DNA of 64,000 bases from Desmodus rotundus (GCF_022682495.2 NC_071399.1:51638873-51702872); one strand, 5' to 3'; counted from the stretch's first letter, positions 23,569-36,936 are shown. A program made the numbers and translations. The notes: generated by a model from the letters alone, not told the origin.

Positions 23569-24654
23569 TATTTCTACCTTTCGAGAACAATGTAAAAATT
23601 TTAAAACAGGAATCAAGAATTCAGTATCTAAAATTATGAGCTTATCTGGATAAAAATCTATTTTAAATTGGTACACACTCCATTTTATTATGTGCTTTTC
23701 AGCCTCAGCCCTCCATCTTACAACTTCTGCAACAATGTGAAGTGAATCCATTTTGTTCCCCAGTGAGATTTTTTTAGCTCCCCCAAAAAATTCTCTTGGA
23801 TCTTATGGATTTCTCTCTCACACCATGCTAATCACTTCAGAAGAGTATATAAGTCACAACCGAAAAAGGTGTATGTAGCAGAGATCAATGGTGGTCCCCC
23901 AATACCCAGTCTCCCTTTCTTCTGTGGGATCGAAAGTTCCATTTTAGCCAGCCATGTATTTCCAAGCCTCCCTTAGACTTACCTATGGATATAGAATTAA
24001 GGAGAGACACCACAGAAATGTTTCTGTCTGATTAGTATTGTGAAAGGTAAATCCATAAGAGCCAGCAAAGTTTTTTTTAAAAGCTAGAATAATATCAGTA
24101 GGGCACAGAATGGATTCTTTTCCCATTGTTGCAGGAGTTCTAAGATGAAGGGCTGAGACCAAATGAATTGCTGAAACCAAAAAGCCATTCAGACATCAGA
24201 CTTCAAGTTCTGCAAAGGACATTAAGTCCAAGCCCCAAATCGTCAAGGGGAGACTCTACAGTGAGAAATACCAGGTGACAAAGGGCATGTATGATAGTGC
24301 TCTAACTTTACTATCCAGTACGAAGGTGAGTACTGACATAAAGAAGATGTTCTGTTGAGATATATTTCTGCTGTTTTCTAGAGCTTCCCTGGTGCTAATA
24401 TATTTTGAGTTCTCTAGTCTTTATCTTCCATTGGTTCATGTTAAGGACCCTCAGTCTAACTAAACTACTCAACTGTGTCACCAGTGAATTTACTTTAGTT
24501 CACTACCAACTTGTTTATTTTTTCATCTGACTAGAAATATTTATCTTTGCCTCTCAGATCTACCAATCTTTAATATTTCAGTTTGGCTCTACCACGGAAT
24601 GGGAGAAGTCATCTATACTATATAACAATGAGCATATATCCAAAAATACATAGA
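23569..24654. other. Intron 1, nothing named
   Basis: Follows the full-length L1. No coding exon or clear repeat. 23870-24230 could be an old LTR or DNA-transposon relic. Confidence 0.4.
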
Positions 24655-24855
24655 ATTCCACAACTTCAAAAATAAGACGACAGATAACCCAATAAAAAAT
24701 AGACAAGGACTAGGTCAGGGACCTCACAGAAAAAATCCAAATGGCTAATAAACATATGATAAGGTGCTCAACTTCGAAAGTAACTAGGGACTACCAACGA
24801 TAACAACAAAAACAAAACAGTACAGAACTATTCATACCAGAATATAAAGATCTCT
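24655..24855 (+). repeat. Old L1 ORF2 C-terminal fragment
   Basis: AACCCAATAAAAAATAGACA, then AAATGGCTAATAAACATATG and AAGGTGCTCAACTTC, follow the L1 ORF2 C-terminal coding order but are heavily diverged. Confidence 0.65.
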
Positions 24856-24899
24856 GGCCTTTATGGACTTATTCTGTCCATGAATGAATCTCAAACGCC

Positions 24900-25025
24900 A
24901 AACAACAGTATCTACACTTTCTAGGATTATTGTGAGGATAAAATGTAATAATTATTGTAAAAGACTTAGCATAGTGGCTTGGCATACACTATGCTAAGTG
25001 TGTGCCAACTAGCCATTAATAAACA
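24900..25025 (+). repeat. MIR SINE, 3' part
   Basis: AGGATTATTGTGAGGATAAA, AAGACTTAGCATAGTGGCTT and GCCATTAATAAA resemble the MIR 3' half. A short GCATA/TATGC inverted repeat is present locally. Confidence 0.6.
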
Positions 25026-25193
25026 TAAGTGGCATAACAGAAGTATGCCACTTATACATTTAAATATAGTTTTAATACATTTAAATTTATCTAAGGAGAT
25101 TCATAAAAGTGGTTTTTGAGGTAGGTCCTAGAAAATGAATTGTCTTCTCTAGATTAAATAATCCAAATTTCCACACGAAAAATGCATATTTAA

Positions 25194-25257
25194 AAAATAC
25201 AAAGTCTTAAATAAATAAATAAATAAAATAAAAATAAAAAATACAAAGTCTTAAAAA
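25194..25257. repeat. Duplicated block around (AAAT)n
   Basis: AAAATACAAAGTCTTAAA occurs at 25194-25211 and again at about 25237-25254, around a short (AAAT)n-type A-rich stretch. It looks like a target duplication around an almost bodiless tail. Confidence 0.7.
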
Positions 25258-28200
25258 TCTGAGTTATCCTAATTTCATTTTTATAAATAATTATTGCATC
25301 ATTTTTACTATTTCAACTATTCAAAATACATGAGACAAATAGTTGCCTCTATAATTACAAAGGAATTTTTACTTTCAGGTATTTATATCAGAAACATTAA
25401 ACTATGAGGTATTTGCTCATTTTCCATTTTAATCTAATAATATATAAGGCTAAATTGTGTTTAACAATAAAAATTCAATTTAAATTAACAAATAAGAATT
25501 GAACACTCTGCTGATTATTTTCCATTTGTCCCTCTGGACACATTCTACACTCTTCTTTGACTTATTCTGCACCTCTGCCTCCCCTGGTCTCTAAGAATTA
25601 CATTATCGAGTCCTCAACTACCCTCTAGTTTCTGGTTGGCTTTTGCCAATCAGAGGACCTGTGGAACAAAACACCATACTCAGCTCACCAATCCCAGGGG
25701 AGGACTCCAAACAGTTCTGCCCACTGCATCTCGGTGTCAAAGTTGCCAAGGAAACACAACATAGTCCGGTACAGGATAGAACACTGCTTTAATCACACAG
25801 AGAAGAGAGAGAGTAACATCAACTCCAATTGTGTGCATGGGTCCCTTGTAGCTTAGTGGGTGCCCCGGGTGGTGGTCAAAAGGAACAGGCCCAGGAGCAA
25901 GCTCTAGTGCTGCAGCAGAAAAACCCCTCTCACCTCCTCTCTACCCTGCACTCCACCCGACCTGTGGAGTCTGAAGTACTGAAAGCTGGGGGCATGCCTG
26001 AGGGCCACTTGACTACCCTTAAACAAAACAAAGACCATTCACAGAACCTGAACAGGGGATGATAGTCCCACAAAGGTGATAAGCCCAGTATAGTCAGTGT
26101 GGCTCCTCATCTCTCAGTAAGGAAATGCTGGAAGCCAAAGTGGGCAGAGCAGGGTCAAAAATCTGTGCCCGAGACATTGCCTTTCCAAACAGGAAAAACC
26201 AGCAGGAAGCAAAAGGCGGAAGGAGACAGAAATAATAGTACAATTTATTACCAGCTATGTTTCCTTTTTGTCCACAGCTCTTGTTTATGTGGCTCCTTTT
26301 CCATGCCTACAACTCTTGAGTCCTGAAACATAATTCCCATCCCCTTCCTTGCCCTTTGCCCAGGTGGGTAACAGTTCCATTTGTTGCCAGTCCCTGACAG
26401 ATTCATCATCTCTTTTGATTACCTATGCCCACACCTCTGCAAATAGTCCCTTCATTAAACTATCTTCAAAAAAGCCACCCATCTATTACTACCATGGCCA
26501 ACACCTATACAAGCATCACACTTTATATGGGCCACTATACTATGTACAAAAGATGAAGCAACATGGAACAAGGCAAAGGCTTACATCAAGTGAGCCCTGT
26601 GTAGGACCTTAAATATAGTTGGCCTCCAATGTTCATGCTAATCTCCTAAAGATCTTTAATTATTTTTATCCTTATTATAACATTTATTGCAGTACATTAT
26701 ATGAGAGAAGAACCCCCTCCAGAGAAACACTAAAATTTTTGTATTTATTTGTACATGTTTAAATTTTAGTCACCTTCAAAATATTCTACATTTCATACAA
26801 TACACCTATCAAGATAACCCCACTGCTCAAAACAGTTTTGAGCTACTCAATTTTGATGCCTGTTAGGGCTTCTGCCATTTGTTTCACATCTTCTACTTGG
26901 CAAAAGGTTTTCCTGTAAGGACTTCTTTTTATCCAGGGAAACAAAACAAAAAGTCTCTTGGAGAGAAATGGGATGAATGGGGGGGGTGGTGCAGAGCACG
27001 AGGGTCATACTGTTTTGGTCAAAAATTGCTGAACACTAAGTGTGATGGGTACGGGCAAGTGCTCTCCATAAATCCCCCATTGTGAAATGGACAAAAGCAT
27101 TGAAAGAGTCTTCAAAAAACATCCACTGAAACCAAATGCAGCCTCTCACAACAATGCCAGCTGGTGCACCGATACAGATGGGTTCTTAGAACACTCACCT
27201 GGTGGGGGAAGCCTGTACCACAAGGGGCCTGCCCTCCAGAACATAATTCCTGTTTTGGGAAGAGTCCCCCCTCATAGTTTAGTGTTCTGTCTCCTTTAGC
27301 TTTTCTAGATATCAAGAGCCTTTTAAAAATATGATGAAATCTATAGATCATCACCACTGAAAACCACAATATACACATATATACACACACATACATACAC
27401 ACACACACCCCTAAAGTCCTTCAGTTGACAAGTCCCAACATAAGAAACATTGAAATAAATAAGTAAACAAGCAAGCGAGCTCACTGAAGTCTAGGAGGGT
27501 ATCTCATTCGCCTCTGAGCTCCTAGAGCAAGACCTGCCACATATATTAGTTTTCCATTCATTCAACAATTCAAGAAAAATAATGTTGATTCCAGAACTAA
27601 CTTCTACTTCTAAAGACTAACTTTATAGAAAAATAAATACAGAAGGCCTAGCCACCTTTAAAAACAACAAAAAGAAACCCAAATTAGGTGGATCACTAGA
27701 GCAAAAAAGGATGTTCAATAAATGACTAAAAACTACGCAATCAAAATCTTATTTATCCACACTGAGAAGACAAAGTATAGCACAGGTAATCAAAAACTCA
27801 ATTCCTTATTGGAAATAAAATTCTTTATTGCAACTAAAATCCTTTATTGAAACGGTGTTGTACCTGATCTACTTCTTCAATTGTATTTTTAATTAACTTG
27901 ATATTAAAATAATTTATATATTCTTTTCCATAAACAACTGATAACAAACAAAAATATATTATTTGGAAACTGAACCCAAATTGAAATTTAAAAAAATATA
28001 TGTTCTACACAACCACATTTTGTACTCTGAAATAAGAGTAAAGGTCCTAATAAAGGTTTCTATAAAAATACTAAAGCTGTTAGACATAAGCAAGTAATTT
28101 AAAAGTTTAGCCCTAACTAATCCAGAATAGGGATATGATGTTACCCAAAAAGCAAAAAATATGTAATACTACCTAACTTTTTTTCATTAACTAAAAAGTC

Positions 28201-29789
28201 ATTGGCTTGTGTTTTTATTTTTTCAGATACAAATTTTCAGATACAAATTAGAGTTCTAAAACAAGTCCCCCCAACCCTCCACATATGCAAACGACCCAAA
28301 CAGAGAAACAAACCAACTGCGAATGTAGAAAATAAGCAGTACAAAGCAGTCGACCTGAAACCTGAGCAAGTGGCTCACGCAGAACTCTTGACCTAAACTT
28401 TACTTGAATTTTTAATTTTAAAAAGTATACTAACATCTAAAAACATAGTGGGGCTTTTAAATAGCCCATAGTTCATTTGACATTACTGTGTTAATAGAGA
28501 ATGCCATCAACATCTTCTCTATTTTACGTCTGTTGAAAAAAAATTCACATATGCTTTATCACCATGCTATTTCACATTTATTTAAACTTCAGTATTGTAT
28601 CCTCAGGCTAACAGGATCTATTTTATTTCTTTTATATATGCAACACAGTATTTGATTCGGTGGCAAGCACAAAGTTGTACTTTAATTTTTATTTTGAATG
28701 TTTTTTAAAGAATGATGTTTTAAAATTAAATTGCCAGTAACAGAATGACAAAAATGACATTGGAAAGGCAGTTTGAAAGCAAAATGGTGACTCAAGCATA
28801 GTGTTAGTACCACAAATACAGCCATTTTCTACTAACTAGGCAGTAACCAGGCTGAAGGCCTAAAATTGCTCAAGCGACTAGACTGACACCATGGTACATC
28901 TGCGAATTGACAAAGTAGACAAATGTTGTGATTTCTTTGACTGGAAAAATTAGAAAGTGTGCCGCAAATAAAATCAGGCAGTGTGATTTAAGCAGCAAGA
29001 TATGTGAACACCTCACACACCGGCCTAAGCTACAACTGCCACAGGCGCCATACGCACACAGGAGGCAGTGGATGGTAAATGTGGATGCGCACAAGCTGCT
29101 TCTCTTTTTTTATTTTTAAAATATATTTACAAGACTGCCTTGGATAAGCTTTAGTTTTGAAAGATTTTCTCTGAAGATTCAGATGTATATGTGTTAGAAA
29201 AATAGCTAACATTCTGTAGGCCTGCAGAAGACCTAAATAAATTGATATACATACACACATAAGATTAGACTATCACATACTTAGAACAATCTGATCCTTC
29301 TAGAAATATGTGTACATACATACCTAAAAATAAATCAGTTATGAATCAGTTAAAAATTCCGCCAACCAATTCTTTAATAATTGGTTCAAATTGGGGTTTG
29401 GGAATGAACAGTGGTCTATATAAGAAAAATAGAAAATAATGTATTTACACCAAATCTGTAAATTCAGTTTTTAACAATCTCATCACAGTCACCATGGAAA
29501 CAAAGATGATATATATGTGCATAACAAATTTATGTAATATTGATCAATGATATTTAAGTTTTTAAAAATGTATGACTTTATATTTGTCATAACTGCCAAA
29601 AAACATAGTTTTCACTGCATTCCCTCTGACCATATACAATGCATGAATAATTCAGACTTAACTATTTCCAGGCATATGCATAATAGCACTAGAGCAATCA
29701 TCAAAGGGCTAATTATCTCAGTATCATCCATCGGTTGGTTCTGAAATGGTGGGAGAGTTACCATAGACCACTTTTCCTTTTCCAAGACC
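25258..29789. other. Intron 1, few recognisable elements
   Basis: 25500-26640 contains GC-richer, diverged repeat-like sequence (TTCTGGTTGGCTTTTGCCAA, CCCTTCATTAAACTATCTTC) of a mammalian family I cannot name, perhaps split by another insertion. 27480-27580 has a weak L2/MIR end. The remainder shows no gene. Confidence 0.4.
27366..27412. repeat. (CA/TA)n microsatellite
   Basis: Mixed ATACACACATATAC and ACACACACAC units. Confidence 0.88.
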
Positions 29790-30115
29790 ACTGAGTCTGT
29801 TTGCTTTGCTAGGTCCTCCTAGAAAATTCCCACTTACTTATCAAGAAACAGTTTCAAGGTCATCTCTCATCAGTAAAGCTTTCCCTGCCCACTTCCTCAC
29901 CTAGGTAAAACTCTTCAACTAGAGTTTTAGAAGCAGTCAGAAGACCTATTTATAATACACAGCATGTTATTTAATAATGTTTTACCTATTTCAAATCCAT
30001 TCTAAAATGTGAGCTTCTGGAGATAGGTACTGTGTTTATTTCTCTGGATTTCCAAAATCTAGCAAAGTACCTGACGCAAGGTATATTTTCAGAAAGTTTG
30101 TATGATGGAATAAAA
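29790..30115 (+). repeat. L2 3' end
   Basis: AAAGCTTTCCCTGCCCAC, TGTGAGCTTCTGGAGATAGG and GCAAAGTACCTGACGCAAGG in L2 order. Confidence 0.75.
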
Positions 30116-30514
30116 ACAGTCTTAAAAACCTTCCCTACCATCCAGATGCCTCCGGGTACTGTATTGGTGTCTGCCAGTTACTGGAATTATGTTTTGAAGT
30201 GGAAAAAATATAAAGAACAGTGATAGTAAAACTTAATTAAGCTAAAATGTAATCATGCCTCAAAATATCCTGGACCAGGTAAATATATCCAAAAGTCTTA
30301 TGGAAGACAAAGCAAATGACGTTAAGGGCCTTGTGTCAGGTAAATTTTATTATAAAAATGAAACAAAGATAATCCGCTGTACAAAAGCATAAAGGAATGG
30401 TTGATTTGCTAAACAAACATAAAGAAAAATAAAGCAACTTACAATAAAAGAGTTAGGTGATTTATTGAGCAGCCATTTGGAGGCTATCTCCTATCTCTGA
30501 TTGGTTGACTGATT

Positions 30515-31145
30515 TCAATAAACACTCAGTGATTGTCTATGTGCCAATCACAATTCTAAGTCCTGGGGATATATCAGACCAATCCCCTAACCTTGTGAAG
30601 CTACATTTTAATACGAGACAGAAAACAAACAATGTAAGTGAGGAAAGTATACAACAGAGAGTGGACTATGGAGAAAAATTAAGCGAGTGAAGGAAGGCTG
30701 GTGGGCTTAGGCATAACCAGGAGGCTAGTGTGCACAGAGCAGAATGTGAGAAGGGGTGAAAAAGAATAGGAAATCAGGTCAGAAGAGCATGGGCAGCAGA
30801 CTATGTCATGCCTTAGGGATCAATATGAAGACTTCAGTTTGTTTGTTTTTTTTCCTTCTGAGTGAAATGAGACATTATTGTTTTGCGCATAGGCTTTAGA
30901 TGATCTTATTTAGAATTCTAAAATGATCCCTGGTTGTCATGTTGCGAATACACATGTCAAAGGCAAAGATATGGAGGGGAGTTAGGAATCTATTAAAATA
31001 ATCCAAGAAAGATAATGTTACAATAGTTTGGACCAGAGTGATTGATTAGTAATGGAGATAGGGAAAAGTGATCAGCTTTGGGATATATTCAGGATAAAGC
31101 CAGGATTTGTTGAGAGACAATATGAGGTATGAGAGAAAGAGAAAA
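30515..31145 (-). repeat. L2-like sequence, antisense
   Basis: TATGTGCCAATCACAATTCT followed by AAGTCCTGGGGATATATCAG is the inverted L2 end. GAGGCTAGTGTGCACAGAGC, CTTTGGGATATATTCAGG and GGATTTGTTGAGAGACAATA continue the same ancient repeat. Confidence 0.7.
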
Positions 31146-31159
31146 TTGGTGTTCATTAA

Positions 31160-31510
31160 GAGATGAGTGGATAAAGAAAATGTAAAACATAGTGAAACTC
31201 ACAGAAGCACAGAGCAGAATGGTGGTTGCCAGGGCTGGGGGCAGGGAAAGTGGGACAATGTCGGTCAAACTTTTTGTTATGAGAAAATAAGTTTTATATC
31301 TGAAATTTGCTAAGGAAGTATATCTTAAGTGATTTTACTACATGCGCGCGCGCGCACACACGCAGAGTAACTGCGAGGTGATGGACTTGTTAATTAGCTT
31401 GACTAATTAACTTGAATAAAAGGTAAATACTTCACAATGTATATGTTTATCAAATCACATTGTACACCTTAAATACATAGAATTTGTCAATTATACTTCA
31501 GTAAAGCCGG
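31160..31510 (+). repeat. Old L1 3'UTR with Z-DNA-prone run
   Basis: GAATGGTGGTTGCCAGGGC, GTGATGGACTTGTTAATTAG and ACATTGTACACCTTAAATAC are typical of an L1M 3' end. An alternating GCGCGCGCGCACACAC run lies at about 31344-31361. Confidence 0.72.
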
Positions 31511-32564
31511 GGGGAAGGGGGGAGAAAAAGGATGCCAAGGTTACTGAGCTGCCTTCTGCTGAAAGGAAAGACTAAAAGAGGACAGGGAGGGGCAGAAGGG
31601 ATGTCACAGGCTCTCTTTTGGACTTCTTTTTCTAAAAACATGCCATTATGAGATGAGAAATGAAAGTCCAAGCACAGCATTATTTCAAAAAAAAAAAAGG
31701 TCTCACCTACTAGCAAAAAAGAAGAATGAGCAGGTTGTTTCAAAAAACATTATCTGACAGTGACTCAATTCTCAGGGGTTAATCACAAGCAAATCACTTT
31801 CTGCTGAACTCAGTGTTTTATGCTGCCTCATTATTTGGTTCAATTTCTACAAAGAAAGGTCTTTGAATTTAAACAACAGCAAGTGGAAGAGAGAAAAGAA
31901 ATAAAACAAGAAAGACTGCCGGCAAATCAGCAAAATTTGGGAGAGGTATTTACACATGGAGATCAAAAGGAGGGGAGGGGAATATATACTCAAGAAAAAG
32001 TGTCAGAAATGGTAAAATGACTTTAGGAAAAAAATGTTTACAATTATCCTTCTATACAATTTTCAGGACAAGCTGACATGACTTTCACAGATATTCATAT
32101 CTAAATTGGACCAGTTCACATTAATCTATCTGGCCCTTACCATTATTACTCTGTTGCCCAAAATAAATACACCTGAACTTCTCTCAAAACACAAATTCCC
32201 ATTAAAACCCTAAATTAAGTAAAAAGAAAGACAACACTAAATAACTTGTATTTGCTCCACTTCAAAGCCACTTAATTTATTTTATGAACCACAGGCAAGC
32301 ATTAATTTCTACAGCAACACTAGAGAATAAATAGGAGAGTAAAACAAAAACAAAGCAAATCAAACCAAAAGTCAAACACAGTAAGAAACAAAACTCTTAG
32401 GCTTGTGACAAATGAGTACTTCTCCATTCTCTAATATAATTAACAAAAAATTCTCCAAACTTAAGTCCTTGTTATACATTATGATTTCTTAGGAATAATC
32501 TTTTAAGTACTGCTTTGCATTTATTTAGTGGCCTGCAGATGTAACTACAATTTAAACATATTAT
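31511..32564. other. Intron 1, nothing recognised
   Basis: A-rich. Short open frames are not conserved-looking and no repeat family is evident. Confidence 0.45.
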
Positions 32565-32830
32565 CCTAAGAAAATGAGAGATGCATAAACTTATACATGA
32601 GGATATCATCACTGCATTACTTATAATATAATAACCGGAAACAACTAAATACCCAAAAGTACGAAAATAAATAAATTAACTGGGCACTAACTGAAATATA
32701 CACAGACAATTAAATAATATATTGGGGAATGTTTACAGACAATATGTTAAACATAGAATAAGAACAGATTATATAACAAAATGTACAGCATATAAATAAA
32801 GAAAAAAAGTGATATACACCAAAACGTTAA
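32565..32830 (+). repeat. Possible old L1 ORF2 fragment
   Basis: ACTTATAATATAATAACCGG followed by AACAACTAAATACCCAAAAG resembles the L1 ORF2 C-terminal coding text, with an A/T-rich remainder. Weak. Confidence 0.5.
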
Positions 32831-32889
32831 CAGTAATTACATAATCTTAGTACCTACCTTTTATCATTAGAACAACGTCTTTTATTACA

Positions 32890-33110
32890 TATCAAAGAAA
32901 TATGGCTTGAAATGTGGCTCCCTACTTGTCAGCTCTATGACCTTGGCCAAGTCGCTTAACTTCTAGACTAGTGGTTCCTTATCTGTAAAATGAGGGTAAT
33001 AAGTATACCTACTTCCTTAGGTTGGTATGAATTTTTATAAATTAGGACATCCAAACATATCACCTAGTATTTTATATGTGGTAAACATTCAATAAATTGT
33101 AGCTATTACA
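32890..33110 (+). repeat. MIR SINE
   Basis: TCAGCTCTATGACCTTGGCC, AAGTCGCTTAACTTCT and TCTGTAAAATGAGGGTAATA are the MIR core. The end AACATTCAATAAATTGTAGC is also diagnostic. Confidence 0.92.
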
Positions 33111-33284
33111 ATTAGGATATGATATTATTATACAATTGTTTCTTTTAAGAACAGGATAAAAATGAAAGTTATTAGAAAAATCTTGGGAAGATCCTACCTG
33201 GCCAACAGTTAATAACTTTTAATTTCTTATGTTGGAAAAACTTCTGACCTGTGTACTTTAAAATAAACTTTAAAAACAAATTCT

Positions 33285-33490
33285 GCCCTGGCCTGGTAGA
33301 ACAGCTGGTTAAAGCATCATCCCCATACACCAAGGTGTCAGGTTCAACCCCCCCAGTCAGGGCACATACAAGAATCAACAAATGAATGCATAAGTAAGTG
33401 GAACAACAAATGGATGTTTTTCTCTCTCTCTCTCCCCCTCCCTCCCACCCTTCCTCTCTCACCAATCAACAAAACTTTATTAAAATAAAT
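33285..33490 (+). mobile_element. VES SINE
   Basis: GCCCTGGCCTGGTAGAACAG, GGTTCAACCCCCCCAGTCAG, AAGTAAGTGGAACAAC, then a CT-rich stretch. ACAAATTCT is repeated at 33276-33284 and 33491-33499. Confidence 0.95.
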
Positions 33491-33499
33491 ACAAATTCT

Positions 33500-34049
33500 T
33501 CCTAGTACTCTTCAATAAAAACAAATGCATTAATATTTGGTACCCTCCTTTTCAACCTTGCACCCTGACCATAAAAAACGACCTGGCTGTGTTTCTAGCT
33601 AGCCTCTTCCCTATCGTGTACTTCTAACAGACTTAATTACTGCACTGACTCTGAAGTCCTTGGCAAGTACCCCTTTAACTCTCTTGGCCTACACCTGATC
33701 TACACTTACCTGCAACACTCTGTAGCTTTGCTAATAATTCTTCTCGCTTGGGAAATCATCCTATTTTCTGAAAGCTGCTTTTATTCTCTTACAAAAGTGT
33801 ATTTTATTTACTTTAAGGCAACAATTTCTTAAAATGGTAATGCTTACAGCTTAAATCTCATTACATTCTTTCCTTCTTTTTTCAGTTAAGGTAAAATAAA
33901 ATGAACTCTGCTTTGAAATTTGAAAATTTTAAAACATATCTTGAGGCATCTAAAGACTCTGAAAATTACCACAAAAAGACTGTAAATCATTTCTTTAAGT
34001 TGAAGTTCATCAATTTCTGATATCTAAATGATGGAGCAGCAATATGGTT
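33500..34049. other. Intron 1, nothing recognised
   Basis: Sequence between a VES SINE and a MIR. 33600-33800 may be a faint L2 relic. Confidence 0.4.
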
Positions 34050-34290
34050 CAGTTAAAAAGTTAAGAACTTTTGGAGTCAAAATTGGTTTCATATTCTAGA
34101 CCTGCCACTTACTAGCTATATACCCTTCAGACAGTTAATTAACTTTTTGGATCCTCAGTTTTCTTATATGTAAAATAGTGAAAAGTAACAATGAACTTCA
34201 CAAGACTATTATGAGAAATAGAAAAATATAATCACAGTGTCTGGAACATAGTAGACAAACACTCAGTGCTGGTTCACTTCCTCCTTAATG
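34050..34290 (+). repeat. MIR SINE
   Basis: CTGCCACTTACTAGCTATAT, GTTTTCTTATATGTAAAATA and GTGTCTGGAACATAGTAG follow MIR in order. Confidence 0.88.
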
Positions 34291-34501
34291 GACTCAGTAC
34301 ATCCATGTGTATCATTAATTTTTATCTGATTTCTATACAATCAATGAATAAAAATTGAAAATACTACTGACATTATAAGAGACAGTTATGAAAATTTTCA
34401 GACCTTATACTTGAAAAGATTGGGAAACTGTTTTAGGGAAAACAAAGGCAAAAATACATGTGTCCTGGCCACAAGTGAATTTTTACTATAAGGACCTAAA
34501 T

Positions 34502-34692
34502 CACAGGCAGCAAACACAAGGCCCGTGAGCCGAATCTGGCCCTCCACCTTGTTTCTACCCAGCGGCAGGGCTGAGCTCTCACTCAACGGTTAAGGAGTAG
34601 TTACATTTATACAGTCCTGAAATTACACTCGGCCCTTTGAAGGCAACCACAAGGCTATGTGGCCCCCAGTGAAAATGAGTTTGACACCCCTG
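34502..34692. mobile_element. Non-autonomous hAT element
   Basis: A 191-bp element with short inverted ends (CACAGGCAGCAAAC against CAGGGGTGTCAAAC, 9 of 14). It has an 8-bp target duplication with one mismatch, ACCTAAAT at 34494-34501 and ACCTAAAA at 34693-34700. The interior has no coding capacity. The ends and TSD length are those of the hAT superfamily. Confidence 0.82.
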
Positions 34693-34861
34693 ACCTAAAA
34701 GATCCTTTTTACAAAAACCTCAGTGAAAAAAATCTCATCATATTGATAAAATAGACAATAAACTTAGTGTTAGAAATAAATCTGTTGACACTTAAAAATG
34801 AGAATGAATGAGCCAACAATTCTAAACTGCATGATATTCCAACTGTTTCTAAATTGCAGAC

Positions 34862-35247
34862 CAGGGACGTCCAACTCGCTGCCCAGGATGATTACGAATG
34901 CGGCCCAGTACAAACTGTAAATTTACTTAAAACATTGGTTTTATTACTAAGTTTTATACAAGTTTTATTACTTAGATACACACATTTTCTATATTAGTGG
35001 TCACAAACGTGGGACCTGCTCGATGATTTTAAAAAGATTATTGAAAGGGCCGCTGCATAATTTAGGATTATTATGTGAGGACTTTTTTGCTCATCTATGG
35101 TGGCGGATATCATAAAAATTATGCATGGACCTTTTTTTGCTCATCAGTTCTCATTAGTGTGTGTGTATTTAATGTGTGGCTCAAGACAATTTTTCTTCTC
35201 CTCCCAGTGTGGCCCACCCAGAGACACCAAAAGGTTAGACACCCCTG
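34862..35247. mobile_element. Second non-autonomous hAT element
   Basis: About 386 bp with termini CAGGGACGTCCAAC and, on the other strand, CAGGGGTGTCTAAC. The 8-bp flanks agree at six positions (TTGCAGAC at 34854-34861, TTATAGAC at 35248-35255). GTGTGGCCCACCCAGAGACACC near the right end is the kind of text seen in hAT relics. It contains an internal near-repeat of TTTTTTGCTCATC at about 35083 and 35131. Confidence 0.75.
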
Positions 35248-36936
35248 TTATAGACTATCACAAGTTTTCTAAAATGGAAAGAAAGGCTGAAATGGGTTAC
35301 CACAAATCAATTACAGAGAATATACAAATTAGGCATCAATTCATGGCACTCATTAAAACTTCTACTTAAACACTTTACAAAATCATATAACGTATTTGGA
35401 AATGTTTTAAGTTCTATGTATTGGGTTGGCCAAAAAGTTCACTTGGTTTTTTCTATAAGATGGCTCTATTAGTGCTTAGTTGCCTTTAATTTCATTTGAA
35501 ACAATTTACAATCTAACAATTGAAAATCTAACAATTTTGTTAGATTGTATTGTGACAGCTGTCATATCAACATGCATTTAAAAAAAAAATCAAAATTGGG
35601 CCCACTACCCTAAACCTTACGGCTGATACAGAGTTGACCATTGATGTTTATTTGGATAATACACAGGCTTTGGAATTGTCTACTGATGTGGAATCAAACA
35701 CCCCCAGCTCTGTGGAAGAAGCCACTGAGAAGGCCACAGTTAAGTGTCACTGGTGATTATTTGAAAAAGCCCCTAACTGAGCACCAGACAAGCCCAGTCC
35801 CTCCAGGGAAAGCAACGAGTTCATCTCAGCACTTGAAGCAGATTCTCTGTTGGCTGTGATCTTCATTGTACTTACCACAACTTCCTAAGATTAGGAGCTT
35901 CTGCACAAACCTACCATAGGAGTTTGAATAATTCAGAAGACTAGTGAGCCACAGGATGTACCCAGTTGAGGATAAACACAGTGGAGAGAACTGTCCACAG
36001 GCAGATGAGTTCTGGCCTGGTGTGGACCCTGGGAGTCAGATAGAGGGATGAAGCCCTATGAGAACAGCACTGTCCCCGGATCTCACTCCTGCTGGATGGC
36101 CCCAGAGTATGATGCCATACTCTGTGGGTGCCATACCCTACAGCTTCTGGGAACTGTCCAGGGTCCTAGACCCTACTCCAAGACTCCTAGAGGGAAATGC
36201 CAGGAAAAGAAGCCCAGGCCCATGACCAGGTCCACAGTGTGGCCAGGCACCCCTGGCTCTGCTATTTAGTGACTGTGATTTAGCCTCTCTGATTTTGAAA
36301 CCTCCTGATACCTAAAACGCATGATTCTCAGAATCAGTAGTGCTTGGTGACTGATGTGAAAAAACAGGGGAAGTACCAAAGACCCCACCTCATTCTGCAG
36401 TTTCGCAGCCTCTGTGACTTGGCAGCACCAGGGGGAGAAAAGCCAAACCCCCTACACTTTGCTTTCAGCACATGCCGCCTCTACCTCATCTGCCAAACAC
36501 TGACCATCTCACAATGACCAGGGACACTCCAAACTCACAATATTTTGTCATCCAGAGGCCAGCCTCTCCTCTCCGTCTCCACAAACCCAGTATGAGTCTC
36601 CTGAGGTCAGGGCCCGGCCCCTCTGATTTCCCCCCTAAGACCTTCCTAGAACACTTGTGACTACTATTGTGAAGATGTTGCACTTGACTACAGATTACTT
36701 TTTCCTGCCCCTGCCCCAACCTCCAGGCCTGGGAAGGGCCCTATATTGTCCTTGAGCATCTTCCAGAGTGCTGACTCCCGGGGCCAGCGGCAGCAAGTAC
36801 ACACGCACTGTTAGTATGCAGACGAAGTACTGACAAGACTTATGAAATTGTAGGAACATGAACCCAAGGAAAAGAAATGTGTTAGTACCCTAACAAACCA
36901 GAACAATCAATGAAAAAAGAAAAAAAAGAAAGAAAG

